Origin: Alistipes muris
GTDB taxonomy: Bacteria > Bacteroidota > Bacteroidia > Bacteroidales > Rikenellaceae
Direction: 5' to 3'
Assembly (NCBI RefSeq): GCF_943193205.1
Contig: NZ_CALPDD010000005.1
Coordinates: forward strand, 83,437-147,436
DNA: 64,000 nt
Position numbers and translations under genes: made by a program. Each line of letters opens with the position of its first letter. Position 1 is the stretch's first letter. The notes below the pieces were generated by a model that saw only the letters and a list, made by a program, of their open reading frames with translations, was not told where the DNA came from and ran no database searches. Below, piece by piece: positions 1 through 9,352 of the stretch.

Positions 1-229
1 GAAACAGACGGACCGTTCGTTTTTCCAAAAATGCAAAATAGCGAAATTGTCCGTTCGCTATATCACGAACGACTTTGGGTACGATCAGGAAGCCATTGAT
101 GACGAAGAACGCATCCACTCCGAGATAGCCGCTCGCAGAAATTCCCATGTGGTAGAGAACGACGGCCATGATTGCGAACCCTTTCAATAAGTCGAGGTCG
201 CTTCTGTATGTTTTGTTAGGTCGGGTCAT
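1..229 (-). CDS. acyltransferase family 3 membrane protein, N-terminal part (runs off the window)
   Basis: The reading frame starts at an ATG at 229 and is open to the window edge, giving about 76 residues. It begins with a short polar segment followed by RSDLDLLKGFAIMAVVLYH, then GYLGVDAFFVINGFLI. This is the classic first transmembrane helix and second helix of acyltransferase-3 (OafA/YrhL-like) integral membrane proteins, including the histidine that follows the first helix. Such enzymes O-acetylate surface polysaccharides or other envelope glycans. The acceptor cannot be inferred, because the rest of the protein and its neighbours lie outside the window. A -7-like box lies upstream at 310-317. 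Confidence 0.8.
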   Translation of the reverse strand, partial: MTRPNKTYRSDLDLLKGFAIMAVVLYHMGISASGYLGVDAFFVINGFLIVPKVVRDIANGQFRYFAFLEKRTVRLF

Positions 230-309
230 TATGGATTTTTGTTCCGCATCTGTCGGCTGTCCGGCGTGTCAATATCGAACAAGTGCCCGAACGAATGCTA
301 AATTATAGA

Positions 310-317
310 CAAAGGTA
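310..317 (-). promoter_or_regulatory. -7 box (TACCTTTG) for the acyltransferase gene
   Basis: On the minus strand this reads TACCTTTG, a match to the Bacteroidetes TAnnTTTG box, about 80 bases before the acyltransferase ATG. No good TTTG is seen 19-21 bases further upstream, so the assignment is moderate. Confidence 0.4.
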
Positions 318-348
318 GCTAAAATTTAGGATAGTCTTCATAAAAGAA

Positions 349-2613
349 CTATCGTTTGTGCGGCTGTTCTCGGATAAGTGGCGAAACGGTTATTTTGTTT
401 TTCTTCGTTGCACCATAGTGTGGAACCGGGGCATTTTTGAGCGATGTTTTTTTTGTTGCGGGCAGCAGCAGGTCGAAATCGAGCTGCCGTTTCTGGAGGT
501 CGGCGCGCTTGATGCGGATGCGCACGGGGTCGCCCAGGGTCATGCGGAGCCCCGTCGAGCGCCCGACTATCTCGTAGCGCTGTTCGTCGAAGTCGAAGAA
601 GTCGCCCTCGACGTCGCGCAGGAACGACATGCCCTCGATATGCGTTTCGTCCAGCTCGACGTAGACGCCCCATTCGGTCAGTCCCGAGATATGGCCCTCG
701 AATTCCTCGCCGATACGCTCTTTCATGAATTCGACCATCTTGTATTTGATCGAGGCCCGTTCGGCTTCGGCGGCGATTACTTCGCGTTCCGACGCCCGCA
801 CGCAGAGTTCTTCGAGCGTCTGCTTGTCGGCCGACTTGCCGCCGCCGAGGTAGCGCGCCAGCAGGCGGTGGACCATCATGTCGGGGTAGCGGCGGATGGG
901 CGAGGTGAAGTGGGTGTAGCTGGGGAACGCCAGTCCGTAGTGGCCGATGTTGTCGGTGGTGTAGAACGCCTTGGCCATCGAGCGCACGGCCATCGTCGTG
1001 ACGGCGTTTTCTTCGGTCGAGCCTTTGATTTTTGCGAAGAGCTTGTTCATTTCGCGGGCGACGGCACGGCCTTTCGAGGCTTTGAAAAGGATGCCGAAGC
1101 GCAGGATGAACTGGCGGAAGCGGTCGAGCTTCTCCTCGCTCGGGGTGTCGTGGACGCGGTAGACCATCGTCCGGGGCGTCCTGCGGCCGTTGGCGTCGAC
1201 GCGGTGGCTGCAAAATTCGGCGACACGGCGGTTGGCCAGCAGCATGAATTCCTCGATCATCTGGTTCGATTCCTTCTGTTCCTTGAAGAAGACGCCGATG
1301 GGGCGGCCCGTTTCGTCCAGCTGGAATTTCATTTCTTCGCGCTCGAAGCTGATGGCGCCGTTCCTGAAGCGCTGGCGGCGCAGTTCCTGGGCCAGCCGGT
1401 TGAGGGTCAGCACCTCCTCGGCGTAGTCGCCGCGCCCCGTTTCGATGATTTCCTGCGCTTCGGCGTAGGTGAAACGGCGGTCGGAGTGGATGACCGTGCG
1501 GCCGAACCATTCGTCGAGAATGTCGAGATTCTCATTGAGGGTGAAGACCGCCGAGAAGCAAAGGCTGTCTTCGTCGGGCCGCAGCGAGCAGAGTTCGTTG
1601 GAGAGCCGTTCGGGCAGCATCGGCACGGTGCGGTCGACCAGATAGACCGACGTGCCGCGTTCGACGGCTTCGTCGTCGATGACCGAGTGCGGCCGGACGT
1701 AGTGGGTCACGTCGGCGATGTGCACGCCGATTTCCCACACCCCGTCGCGGACGCGGCGCACCGACAACGCGTCGTCGAAGTCCTTGGCGTCGGCCGGGTC
1801 GACGGTGAAAGTGGTCGTCGCGCGGAAGTCGCGCCGGGCGGCGATTTCCTGCTCGGTGATGCGGCCGTCGATGGTCTCGGCGGCGTGTTCGACCTCCGGC
1901 TCGAAGCGGTAGGGGAGTTCGTATTCGGAGAGAATGGCGTGCATCTCGGTGTCGTTCTGCCCGGCCATGCCCAGCACTTCGACCAGCTCGCCCACGGGGC
2001 TCTTGCTGCCGGGCTGCCAGTCGACGATGCGCACGACGACTTTTTCGCCCTCGCGCACGCCGGGGTTTTCGCGCTTGGAGAGGTAGATGTCCATCGGCAT
2101 CTTGCGCGAATCGGCCCGCACGAATATCTGGTGGGCGCCCACCTCGGCCACGCCGACGTAGGGTTTGCGGCTGCGCTCGACGATGCGGGTGACTTCGCCC
2201 TCCAGCTTGCCGTTGTGGCCGCGGTGCATGACGACTATTTCGACCCGGTCGCCGTCGAGCGCGTTGGCCGTGTTGCGCTGGTTCACGAAGACGTCGCTTT
2301 CCAGCCCCTCGACCCGCACGTAGAGGGAGCCGCTGGCCGTCATGTCGGCGCGCCCCTCGTAGCGGGGCAGGTGGCGGCGCGTGAGGCGGTATTTCTCGCG
2401 GGCGCATTCTTCGACGATGCCTTCGTCGTAGAGCCGGTCGAGGACGGCCAGCGTTTCGCGGCGGCCCTCCTTGGTGGCGCCGCCCGAAGCCGACGCGAGG
2501 TGTTTGAGCGAAAACTTATTGTTGGGGAATTCGCGCAGCAGGCTCAGAATCATCGAAGCCCGGTCGCTGTTTTTCGTCCGTTTGGCAGGACGCTGTTTTT
2601 TTGTCTGTTTCAT
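349..2613 (-). CDS. rnr: ribonuclease R (3'-5' exoribonuclease)
   Basis: The product is about 754 residues and degrades structured RNA processively from the 3' end. A basic N-terminus and winged-helix region (about 1-80) are followed by cold-shock domains (about 85-220). The RNB catalytic domain carries DPADAKDFDDA at residues 272-282, the metal-binding aspartates of RNase II/R. A C-terminal S1 domain (about 640-725) and a short basic tail complete the family layout. The start was chosen at the ATG at 2613, because it overlaps the stop of the upstream M20 gene as ATGA and fits the family's usual N-terminus. It is the last gene of the five-gene minus-strand operon beginning at 9107. Confidence 0.95.
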   Translation of the reverse strand: MKQTKKQRPAKRTKNSDRASMILSLLREFPNNKFSLKHLASASGGATKEGRRETLAVLDRLYDEGIVEECAREKYRLTRRHLPRYEGRADMTASGSLYVRVEGLESDVFVNQRNTANALDGDRVEIVVMHRGHNGKLEGEVTRIVERSRKPYVGVAEVGAHQIFVRADSRKMPMDIYLSKRENPGVREGEKVVVRIVDWQPGSKSPVGELVEVLGMAGQNDTEMHAILSEYELPYRFEPEVEHAAETIDGRITEQEIAARRDFRATTTFTVDPADAKDFDDALSVRRVRDGVWEIGVHIADVTHYVRPHSVIDDEAVERGTSVYLVDRTVPMLPERLSNELCSLRPDEDSLCFSAVFTLNENLDILDEWFGRTVIHSDRRFTYAEAQEIIETGRGDYAEEVLTLNRLAQELRRQRFRNGAISFEREEMKFQLDETGRPIGVFFKEQKESNQMIEEFMLLANRRVAEFCSHRVDANGRRTPRTMVYRVHDTPSEEKLDRFRQFILRFGILFKASKGRAVAREMNKLFAKIKGSTEENAVTTMAVRSMAKAFYTTDNIGHYGLAFPSYTHFTSPIRRYPDMMVHRLLARYLGGGKSADKQTLEELCVRASEREVIAAEAERASIKYKMVEFMKERIGEEFEGHISGLTEWGVYVELDETHIEGMSFLRDVEGDFFDFDEQRYEIVGRSTGLRMTLGDPVRIRIKRADLQKRQLDFDLLLPATKKTSLKNAPVPHYGATKKNKITVSPLIREQPHKR

Positions 2614-3722
2614 GGTTCGTTGAGAATTTGCAGGGCCAGGCTTCGCATGAAGTCCGTGCCCGCTTCGAGCGCCCGTTCGTCGGGCGCGAAAGTGCCCGTG
2701 TGGGGGCGTCCGGCCGCGGCGCCTACGCCCAGCCGGTAGAAAAGCGCAGGGTAGCGCCGGCAGTAGAATCCGAAATCCTCGGCCGTGGTGCGCAGGGGCA
2801 GCATTTCGGTGTGCAGTCCGAGCGCCGCGGCCTGCGCGGCGGCCAGTCCGACCAGCCGGGAATCGTTGACGACCGGAGGGTAGCCGTGGTTGATGCCGAC
2901 AGCCGTTTTCGTGCCGTGGCGGGCATCGGTGGCGGCGGCGAGTTCGGCGATGCGGCTGTGGGCGGCTGTGCGGTCGGCTTCGTCGAAAGTGCGGAGGGTC
3001 CCCTCCATGTATACCTCGTCGGGCACAACGTTGGTGGCGCCCGCCGCTTCGATGCGGCCGAGGGAGAGCACGCGCTCCGGTTCGTTGAGGTCCAGCAGCG
3101 CCGTTGCGAGTTCGGCGGCGGCCGCTACGGGGTCTTTCAGCTGGCCGCGCAGAGCTCCGTGGCCGCCCGTCCCCTGCACGCGGAAGCGCAGTTCGTCGCT
3201 GGCGGCCATGTATTTCCCGGCGCGGAATCCGAGGGTCCCGACTTCCAGCTGCGGCTCCACATGTTCGCCGACGACGGCCCGGACGTCGCAGCCCTCGAAC
3301 GGATTTTCGGCCAGCACCAGCGAAGCGCCGCCGGGGTTGCACTCCTCGCCGGGCTGGAACAGCCCGAAGACCGTGCCGCAGAAATCGGGTGCGGCGGCCA
3401 GCCGGAGCAGCGTCCCGTAGAGCACGGCGGCGTGCATGTCGTGGCCGCAGGCGTGCATGACCCCGGGATTCCCGGACGCGTAGGGCAGCCCGGTCCGCTC
3501 CTCGACGGGCAGGGCGTCGATGTCGGCCCGCAGCACCACGGTCCGGCGGTCGTCGCAGGGGATGCGGCCCTCGATGCGTGCAAGAACCCCCGTGCCGGCT
3601 ATCGGACGATGTTCGATACCTGCGGCGGCAAGCTGCGCGGAAATGAAAGCCGCGGTCTCCTGCTCCCGGAACGAGAGCTCGGGGTGGGCGTGCAGATGAC
3701 GGCGGAAAGCGACGGTATCCAT
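2610..3722 (-). CDS. M20 family amidohydrolase / metallopeptidase
   Basis: The product is 370 residues of the M20D amidohydrolase group (hippurate hydrolase, N-acyl-amino acid or N-acetyl-diaminopimelate deacylase relatives). It starts with MDTVAFRRHLHAHPELSF, carries RADIDALPV and the metal-binding HACGHDMHAA (about residues 93-102), and QPGEECNPGG for the catalytic glutamate pair. No signal peptide is seen, so it should be cytoplasmic. The substrate cannot be fixed from sequence. Its start lies 4 bases after the stop of metF and its stop overlaps the rnr start (ATGA), so it is cotranscribed with both. Confidence 0.88.
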   Translation of the reverse strand: MDTVAFRRHLHAHPELSFREQETAAFISAQLAAAGIEHRPIAGTGVLARIEGRIPCDDRRTVVLRADIDALPVEERTGLPYASGNPGVMHACGHDMHAAVLYGTLLRLAAAPDFCGTVFGLFQPGEECNPGGASLVLAENPFEGCDVRAVVGEHVEPQLEVGTLGFRAGKYMAASDELRFRVQGTGGHGALRGQLKDPVAAAAELATALLDLNEPERVLSLGRIEAAGATNVVPDEVYMEGTLRTFDEADRTAAHSRIAELAAATDARHGTKTAVGINHGYPPVVNDSRLVGLAAAQAAALGLHTEMLPLRTTAEDFGFYCRRYPALFYRLGVGAAAGRPHTGTFAPDERALEAGTDFMRSLALQILNEP

Positions 3723-3725
3723 TTT

Positions 3726-4691
3726 TCAAAAGACGGTTTTGGCGATTTCGATGATGTTTTCGGCCTTGCCCATCGGGTAGTAGTGGAGCACGGGTACGCC
3801 CGCGGCCTTGAGCTCGCGGCTTTGGGCGATGGCCCATTCGGTGCCGATGCGGCGCACGGCGGCTTTGTCGTCCTGGTGGGCCAGCACCTCGCGCCGGAGT
3901 TCCTCGGGGATGCGGCAGCCGAAGGTCTCGGGCAGCAGCGTGAGGTGGCGCACCGTGGAAAGCGGTTTGATGCCCGGGATGACAGGGACCGTAATCCCGG
4001 CTTCGCGGCAGCGGCGCACGAAGTCGAAGAAGCAGGCGTTGTCGTAGAACAGCTGGGTCACGATGTAGTCGGCTCCGGCGTCGATTTTGGCTTTGAGGAA
4101 CTGCATGTCGGCTTCGGGCGACGGGGCTTCGGGATGGGTCTCGGGATAGCCTGCCACACCGACCGAGAACCGGGAGTGGTGGCACACCTCCACCTCGCCG
4201 TCGACGAATTCGCCGCGGTTCATGCCCGCAATCTGCCGCACGAGGCCGGCCGCGTGGGCGTGGCCCTGGGGGTGGGGCGCGAACCGCTCCTCGCTCTGCG
4301 ACTTGTCGCCGCGCAGGGCCAGCACGCTGTGGAGCCCCAGGAAATCCATGTCGATCAGGGCGTCTTCGATGTCGTAGCGCGACAGGCCGCCGCAGATGAG
4401 GTGGGGCACCGTCTCGACGCCGTACTTCTTGCGGATGGCGGCCGAAATGCCCACCGTGCCGGGACGCCGCCGCACGACATGGCGCTCGGTCCGTCCGTCG
4501 GGCAAAAGGGTCTGTTTGAGCCCCTCGCGGTGGAACGTCACGTTGATATAGGCCGGGTCGAACTCCATGAGCGGGTCGATGGCCGCGAAAGTGCCGCCCA
4601 TGCCGTCGCCCTTGAGGGGCGGCAGGAGCTCGAACGCAAAGCGGGTTTTGTGCTGGGCCAGCGCGCTGTGGATGATGTCGGTTGCGTTCAT
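3726..4691 (-). CDS. metF: methylenetetrahydrofolate reductase
   Basis: The product is about 321 residues, the normal bacterial MetF length. It reduces 5,10-methylene-THF to 5-methyl-THF with FAD, supplying the methyl donor for MetH. Visible features are FAFELLPPLKGD near the start (the conserved FE..PP segment), GLHSVLALRGD, CHHSRFSVGVAGYPETHPEA (the HPE motif region) and IVTQLFYDN followed by IPGIKPL. The ATG at 4691 overlaps the stop of metH as ATGA. The gene pair metH-metF encodes consecutive steps, so the coupling makes functional sense. Confidence 0.96.
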   Translation of the reverse strand: MNATDIIHSALAQHKTRFAFELLPPLKGDGMGGTFAAIDPLMEFDPAYINVTFHREGLKQTLLPDGRTERHVVRRRPGTVGISAAIRKKYGVETVPHLICGGLSRYDIEDALIDMDFLGLHSVLALRGDKSQSEERFAPHPQGHAHAAGLVRQIAGMNRGEFVDGEVEVCHHSRFSVGVAGYPETHPEAPSPEADMQFLKAKIDAGADYIVTQLFYDNACFFDFVRRCREAGITVPVIPGIKPLSTVRHLTLLPETFGCRIPEELRREVLAHQDDKAAVRRIGTEWAIAQSRELKAAGVPVLHYYPMGKAENIIEIAKTVF

Positions 4692-7600
4692 AGGTTGTCG
4701 GGTATGACTTTGCGCAGCTCGTCGGGTTCGAGCCCGCGGCGCCGGGCGTAGTCGGCGAACTGCTCCTTGTCGACGGGTCCCACGGCGAAATAGTCGGCGT
4801 CGGCGAAAAAGAGCCCGCAGAGCGCTTCGCCGGGGTCGATCATGTGGTTTTCGGTGAGCTTCATGGCGGTGGTGACTTCGGCCGCGAGCAGGTCGAAGAC
4901 CTCGCGTTTGAGCGTGTGGTCGGGCGACGCGGGGTAGCCGAAAGCCATGCGGCGGCCGCGGTAGCTGCCACGGACGACCTGCGCGGGGGCGGGCATCGGG
5001 TCGGTTTCGTAACCCCACATTCGGCGCCGGACGAAAAGGTGGACCGCCTCGGCGAAGGCTTCGGTCAGCCGGTCGGCCAGCAGTTTGGCCATGATGGCCG
5101 AATAGTCGTCGCCCGCGTCGCGGAACTTGGCGGCGAGTTCCTTGAGCCCGATGCCCGCCGTGAGGGCGAAGCAGCCTATCCAGTCGCCCGAGGGGGCGAT
5201 GAAGTCGGCCAGCGAGCGGTTGTCGGCGCCGCGCGTCTGGTTGCGCAGCATGGCCAGCCGGTGTTCGCGCCCCTTGGGGTCGGTCACGACGATGTCGTCG
5301 CCCTCGGACCGGGCGGGGAAGATGCCGACGACGCCTTGGAGCGTCAGCAGCCGCTCGTCGCGGATGCGGGCCAGCAGGGCCTGCGCGTCGGCGAAGAGCT
5401 TGCGCGCTTCGGCCCCCTTTTCGGGGTGGTCGAGCACCTCGGGATAGCGGCCCGGGAGGTCCCAGCCTGCGAAGAAGAAACTCCAGTCGATATAGGGTTC
5501 GGCGTCGGCCACGTCGAAGTCGGGGAAGACCATGCGTCCCGGGTGGAGCGGCACGACGGGCGTATGGACGGCGGCGGGCCTGTTTTTGCGCGCTTCGGCC
5601 AGCGGCAGCAGGTTTCGTGCCTTTTCGGCGCTGCGGAACTGCTCGCGCAGGGTCTCCTGCTCGCTGCGGATGCGGGCTTCGTAGGCGGCGCGGCCGGGAC
5701 CGAGCAGCGAAGCGAGTATCTGCGTGTTGCGGCTGGCGTCGGGCGAGCGGACGACCGTGCCCGAATAGACCGGGGCGATGTGCACGGCCGTGTGCATGTC
5801 GGAGGTGGTGGCGCCGCCGATAAGAACGGGGATGCGCGACCCGCGGCGCTCCAGCTCCTCGCAGACGTGCGCCATTTCGTCGAGCGAGGGGGTGATCAGA
5901 CCGCTCAGACAGATGCAGTCGGCGCCCCATGCTTCGGCTTCGTCGGCGATGCGCTGCGGATCGACCATCACGCCCAGGTCACGGATGGCGTAGCCGTTGC
6001 AGGCCATGACGACTGAAACGATGTTCTTGCCGATGTCGTGAACGTCGCCTTTGACGGTGGCTATCAGCACCTTGCCCGCCGAATGCGACTGCCCGGCGCT
6101 CTGCTCGATGTAGGGGGTAAGGGCTGCTACGGCGCGCTTCATCACGCGGGCCGTTTTGACCACCTGCGGCAGGAACATCTTGCCCTCGCCGAAAAGGGTG
6201 CCGACCTGCTCCATGGCGGGCATCAGCAGGCTGTCGATGACGGCCATGGGCGAACCCAGCCCGCGGCAGGCTTCGAGCGCGTCCTCCTCGATATGGTCGG
6301 CGATGCCCCGGAGCATGGCGTATCCGATTCGTTCCCGGAGCGTTCCGGCGCGCCATGCATCGGTGGGCTGCGGTCTGGTTTCGGCGTCCTGCCGCACCTG
6401 CTGGGCATATTCGGCCAGCCGCTCGGCCGCATCGGGGCGGCGGCAGAGGATGACATCCTCGACCCGTTCCAGCAGCCCGGGCTCGATGTCGCTGTAGACC
6501 CGGAGCATCTGCGGATTGACGATGCCCATGTCCATTCCGGCGGCGATGGCGTGGCAGAGGAACGCCGAGTGCATCGCTTCGCGCACGGCGTTGTTGCCGC
6601 GGAACGCGAACGAGAGGTTCGACACCCCGCCCGAGACCTTGGCGTGGGGCAGATTCTGCTTGATCCACCGCGTGGCGTCGATGAACGCCTTGGCATAACC
6701 GTCGTGCTCGGCGATTCCGGTGGCGACGGCCAGGATGTTGGGGTCGAAAACGATCTCTTCGGCCGGGAATCCGCTGGCTGTGAGCAGGTCGTAGGCGCGG
6801 CGGGCCACCTCGATTTTGCGTTCGTAGGTGTCGGCCTGCCCGCGCTCGTCGAAAAGCATCACGACGGCCGCGGCGCCGTAGCGGCGGATTTCGCGGGCCC
6901 GGCGCAGGAATTCCTCTTCGCCCTCCTTGAGCGAAACGGAGTTGACGATGGCTTTGCCCTGCGTGACTTCGAGCCCGGCCACGAGCACTTCCCACTTGGA
7001 GGAATCTATCATGACCGGCACGCGGGCGATTTCGGGCTCCGAAGCCATCAGGTTCAGGAACGTGCGCATGGCGGCCGGACCGTCTATCAGCCCGTCGTCC
7101 ATGCAGACGTCGATGACCTGCGCCCCGGCTTCGACCTGCGCGCGCGCCACCGAAAGGGCTTCTTCGTAGTTGCCCTCGCGGATGAGCCGCGCGAACTTGG
7201 CCGAACCGGCCACGTTGGTCCGCTCGCCGACGTTGATGAAGTTGGCTTCGGGAACGATGCGCAGGGGCTCCAAGCCGCTCAATATGGTCTCGTGTCTGGG
7301 CGTGGGCAGGGGGCGCGGCGTGTAGCCGCCCACGATTTTCTGCAACTCGAAGATGTGTTCGGGCGTGGTGCCGCAGCAGCCGCCGACGATGTTGACCAGC
7401 CCGCGCCGGAGGTATTCGCCCACGTCGTCGGCGAACATGGCGGGTGTTTCGTCGTAGCCGCCCATGACGTTGGGCAGTCCGGCGTTGGGATGGGCCGAAA
7501 TGCGGAACGGCGCCACGGCGGCCAGCCGCTCTAAGTAGGGCAGCATCTGTTTGGCTCCGTAGGCGCAGTTGAAGCCCACGGAAAGCAGCCGGGCGTGCGA

Positions 7601-8296
7601 GACCGAAGCGCAGAAAGCCTCGACGGTCTGCCCCGAGAGGGTGCGGCCGCTGGCGTCGGCCAACGTGCCCGAGAGCATGGCGGGAATGTCGCGGCCCAGC
7701 TCCTCGGAGAGCCGGTCGACCGCGTAGAGCGCCGCCTTGGCGTTGAGGGTGTCGAAGACCGTTTCGATAAGCAGGACGTCGGCGCCGCCGTCCAGAAGAC
7801 CGCGCGCCTGCTCGGTGTAGGCGTCGACCAGCTGGCGGAACGTCACCTCGCGGGCCGCCGGATTGGCCACGTCGGCCGAGATGGAGGCGGTGCGGTTGGT
7901 GGGTCCCATCGACCCGGCGACGAACCGGGGTTTCCGGGGGTTGCGGGCCGTGAATTCGTCGGCCGCACTCCGGGCAAGGGCCGCCGCCGCGCGCGAAATC
8001 TCGCGGGCGTACTCCTCCAATCCGTAGTCCTTGAGCGAAATGGCGTTGGCGTTGAACGAATCGGTGGTCACGATGTCGGCGCCTGCCGCCAGGTATTTTT
8101 CGTGGACGGCCCTCACCGCTTCGGGCTGTGTGAGGACCAGCAGGTCGTTGCAGCTGCGCAGCCGCACGGGCCACTCGCGGAACCGCTTGCCGCGGTAATC
8201 TTCTTCGGTGAAACCGTATTGCTGAATCATCGTGCCCAACCCGCCGTCCAAGAGCAGGATGCGCGATTCCAGGAGCTGTTCGAGCGTCGCGGCCAT
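4688..8296 (-). CDS. metH: cobalamin-dependent methionine synthase
   Basis: The product is about 1202 residues with all four MetH modules. The homocysteine-binding barrel (about 1-320) starts with LLDGGLGTMIQ and has the zinc ligands in GFNCAYGA and GGCCGTTPEH. The pterin-binding domain spans about 345-600. The B12-binding domain has KGDVHDIGKNIV, whose histidine (about residue 751) is the lower cobalt ligand. The C-terminal AdoMet reactivation domain runs from about residue 890. It transfers methyl from 5-methyl-THF to homocysteine. I chose the ATG at 8296, 1 base after the upstream stop; an ATG at 8323 would add 9 residues. No cobalamin riboswitch is seen before the operon. Confidence 0.97.
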   Translation of the reverse strand: MAATLEQLLESRILLLDGGLGTMIQQYGFTEEDYRGKRFREWPVRLRSCNDLLVLTQPEAVRAVHEKYLAAGADIVTTDSFNANAISLKDYGLEEYAREISRAAAALARSAADEFTARNPRKPRFVAGSMGPTNRTASISADVANPAAREVTFRQLVDAYTEQARGLLDGGADVLLIETVFDTLNAKAALYAVDRLSEELGRDIPAMLSGTLADASGRTLSGQTVEAFCASVSHARLLSVGFNCAYGAKQMLPYLERLAAVAPFRISAHPNAGLPNVMGGYDETPAMFADDVGEYLRRGLVNIVGGCCGTTPEHIFELQKIVGGYTPRPLPTPRHETILSGLEPLRIVPEANFINVGERTNVAGSAKFARLIREGNYEEALSVARAQVEAGAQVIDVCMDDGLIDGPAAMRTFLNLMASEPEIARVPVMIDSSKWEVLVAGLEVTQGKAIVNSVSLKEGEEEFLRRAREIRRYGAAAVVMLFDERGQADTYERKIEVARRAYDLLTASGFPAEEIVFDPNILAVATGIAEHDGYAKAFIDATRWIKQNLPHAKVSGGVSNLSFAFRGNNAVREAMHSAFLCHAIAAGMDMGIVNPQMLRVYSDIEPGLLERVEDVILCRRPDAAERLAEYAQQVRQDAETRPQPTDAWRAGTLRERIGYAMLRGIADHIEEDALEACRGLGSPMAVIDSLLMPAMEQVGTLFGEGKMFLPQVVKTARVMKRAVAALTPYIEQSAGQSHSAGKVLIATVKGDVHDIGKNIVSVVMACNGYAIRDLGVMVDPQRIADEAEAWGADCICLSGLITPSLDEMAHVCEELERRGSRIPVLIGGATTSDMHTAVHIAPVYSGTVVRSPDASRNTQILASLLGPGRAAYEARIRSEQETLREQFRSAEKARNLLPLAEARKNRPAAVHTPVVPLHPGRMVFPDFDVADAEPYIDWSFFFAGWDLPGRYPEVLDHPEKGAEARKLFADAQALLARIRDERLLTLQGVVGIFPARSEGDDIVVTDPKGREHRLAMLRNQTRGADNRSLADFIAPSGDWIGCFALTAGIGLKELAAKFRDAGDDYSAIMAKLLADRLTEAFAEAVHLFVRRRMWGYETDPMPAPAQVVRGSYRGRRMAFGYPASPDHTLKREVFDLLAAEVTTAMKLTENHMIDPGEALCGLFFADADYFAVGPVDKEQFADYARRRGLEPDELRKVIPDNL

Positions 8297-8297
8297 G

Positions 8298-9107
8298 TTA
8301 CTTGCGGATGATTTCGATTTCAAAAATCCGGCTCCAGTTCTTGCCCGTCACGAAGATGCGCTTGCCCTCGGCGTCGTAGGCGATGCCGTTGAGCACGTCG
8401 GTTTCGGGGCCGTGTTCGGATTCGGGCAGGATGCCCGCGAGGTCGACCACCCCCTCGACGATGCCCGTAGCCGGGTCGATGATGACGATTTGCTCGGTGG
8501 TGTAGACGTTGGCCCAGATTTTACCCTCGATCCACTCCAGTTCGTTGAGGTAGTCGACGGGCTGTCCCTTGTAGGTGACGGTCGTGCGCTTCTCGCGCCG
8601 GAAAGTCGCGGGGTCGACCGTATGGATGCGGGCCGAACCGTCGGACATGTAGAGCTTCTGCCCGTCGGTGGTCAGTCCCCACCCCTCGCCGGGGTAGCGG
8701 AAGTCGCGGAGCTTCCGCATGGTGGCCGCGTCGTAGACGTGGCAGGTGTTGGCGTGCCAGGTCAGCTGGTAGAGCCTGCCGTCGAGCAGGGCGATTCCCT
8801 CGCCGAACTCCGAACGCGGCAGGCGCGCCACCGTCCGGCTGCGTCCTGTGGCAAGGTCGGTCGTCCGCAAGACCGACTGCCCATACTGGCCCGTTCCCTC
8901 CCAAAGGATGCCGTCGGCGTACTGCAACCCCTGCGTGTAGGCGTCGGTGGGGTGGGGGTAGGCGGCCTTGATGCGGTAAGTGTATTCGGCGGGTTCGCTC
9001 TGCCGTGGGGCTGCCGGTGCGGCGGGCGCGGAGCCGCTGCGGGCGGCACTGCCACCGCAGGCGGCCGGCAAAACAGCCAGCAGGGCGAACATGAAAGTGC
9101 TTTTCAT
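8298..9107 (-). CDS. glutaminyl-peptide cyclotransferase-like lipoprotein
   Basis: The product is 269 residues. The N-terminus is a lipoprotein signal (MKSTFMFALLAVLPAACGG, Cys 17 in an L/A-A-C lipobox) followed by an Ala/Ser-rich linker. The rest is a beta-propeller of the plant-type glutamine cyclotransferase family (YPHPTDAYTQGLQY, LWEGTGQYGQS, LPRSEFGEGIALL, ELEWIEGKIWANVYT, LNGIAYD). Family members cyclise N-terminal Gln to pyroglutamate on exported proteins, so it should act in the periplasm or at the envelope. It heads the metH-metF operon; the link to methionine synthesis is not obvious and may be only transcriptional. Confidence 0.88.
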   Translation of the reverse strand: MKSTFMFALLAVLPAACGGSAARSGSAPAAPAAPRQSEPAEYTYRIKAAYPHPTDAYTQGLQYADGILWEGTGQYGQSVLRTTDLATGRSRTVARLPRSEFGEGIALLDGRLYQLTWHANTCHVYDAATMRKLRDFRYPGEGWGLTTDGQKLYMSDGSARIHTVDPATFRREKRTTVTYKGQPVDYLNELEWIEGKIWANVYTTEQIVIIDPATGIVEGVVDLAGILPESEHGPETDVLNGIAYDAEGKRIFVTGKNWSRIFEIEIIRK

Positions 9108-9133
9108 CGGTTGAAGCTAATATAAATAATGTG

Positions 9134-9141
9134 CAAAGGTA
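9134..9141 (-). promoter_or_regulatory. -7 box (TACCTTTG) for the cyclotransferase-metH-metF operon
   Basis: The minus strand reads TACCTTTG 26 bases before the ATG at 9107. No clear TTTG is seen at the usual -33 distance. Confidence 0.45.
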
Positions 9142-9170
9142 AGGATAATCCGGTTAAGATTAGGTACGTT

Positions 9171-9301
9171 GCCTTGGGAAAATGCGGACAAGTTCGCTTT
9201 TGCTTGGCTTTTGGTACATTGGCTTCGCTGAAGATAGTGCGCCTCGGGAAAATCAAACAGCATACTGCATTTGCTTTTCCGCTCGGCTTTTAGTATCTTT
9301 G
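9171..9301 (+). repeat. two tandem copies (70 bp period) of a promoter-carrying intergenic repeat
   Basis: Copy 1 starts at 9171 (GCCTTGGGAAAATG) and copy 2 at 9241 (GCCTCGGGAAAATC). Both continue through a GCTTTTGC/TTGCTTTTCC segment to a TTGGCTTTTgGTA or TCGGCTTTTaGTA stretch that ends in the -7 box region. Copy 1 has a degraded box (TACATTGG) followed by a GGCTTCGCTGAAGATA near-palindrome. Copy 2 has the intact promoter of tig. The same family occurs at 12750, 19956-20183 and 52315-52549. Confidence 0.7.
9270..9301 (+). promoter_or_regulatory. tig promoter, TTTG-N20-TATCTTTG
   Basis: TTTG at 9270-9273, 20 bases, then TATCTTTG at 9294-9301: a full match to the Bacteroidetes housekeeping promoter, inside repeat copy 2. 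The expected start of transcription is about 9308, leaving a leader of about 45 bases. Confidence 0.75.
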
Positions 9302-9352
9302 GCCCCGATTGCGAGGAAGAAACGAAAGAAAAATAGATACAATAACCTGACT

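Noticed and set aside
358..2739. Long plus-strand open frame opposite rnr
   Set aside because: Composition is a mirror of the RNase R gene (GC-rich codon shadow) with no family text; the opposite strand has a complete conserved protein.
349..4185. A 1278-codon open frame on the minus strand
   Set aside because: Only the part from 2613 down is a gene (rnr). The upstream extension is an Arg/Pro-rich shadow of the M20 and metF genes in another frame.
4688..9141. Cobalamin or SAM riboswitch controlling metH-metF
   Set aside because: The 5' region before 9107 is short (about 26 bases from the -7 box), and no conserved riboswitch core can be found.
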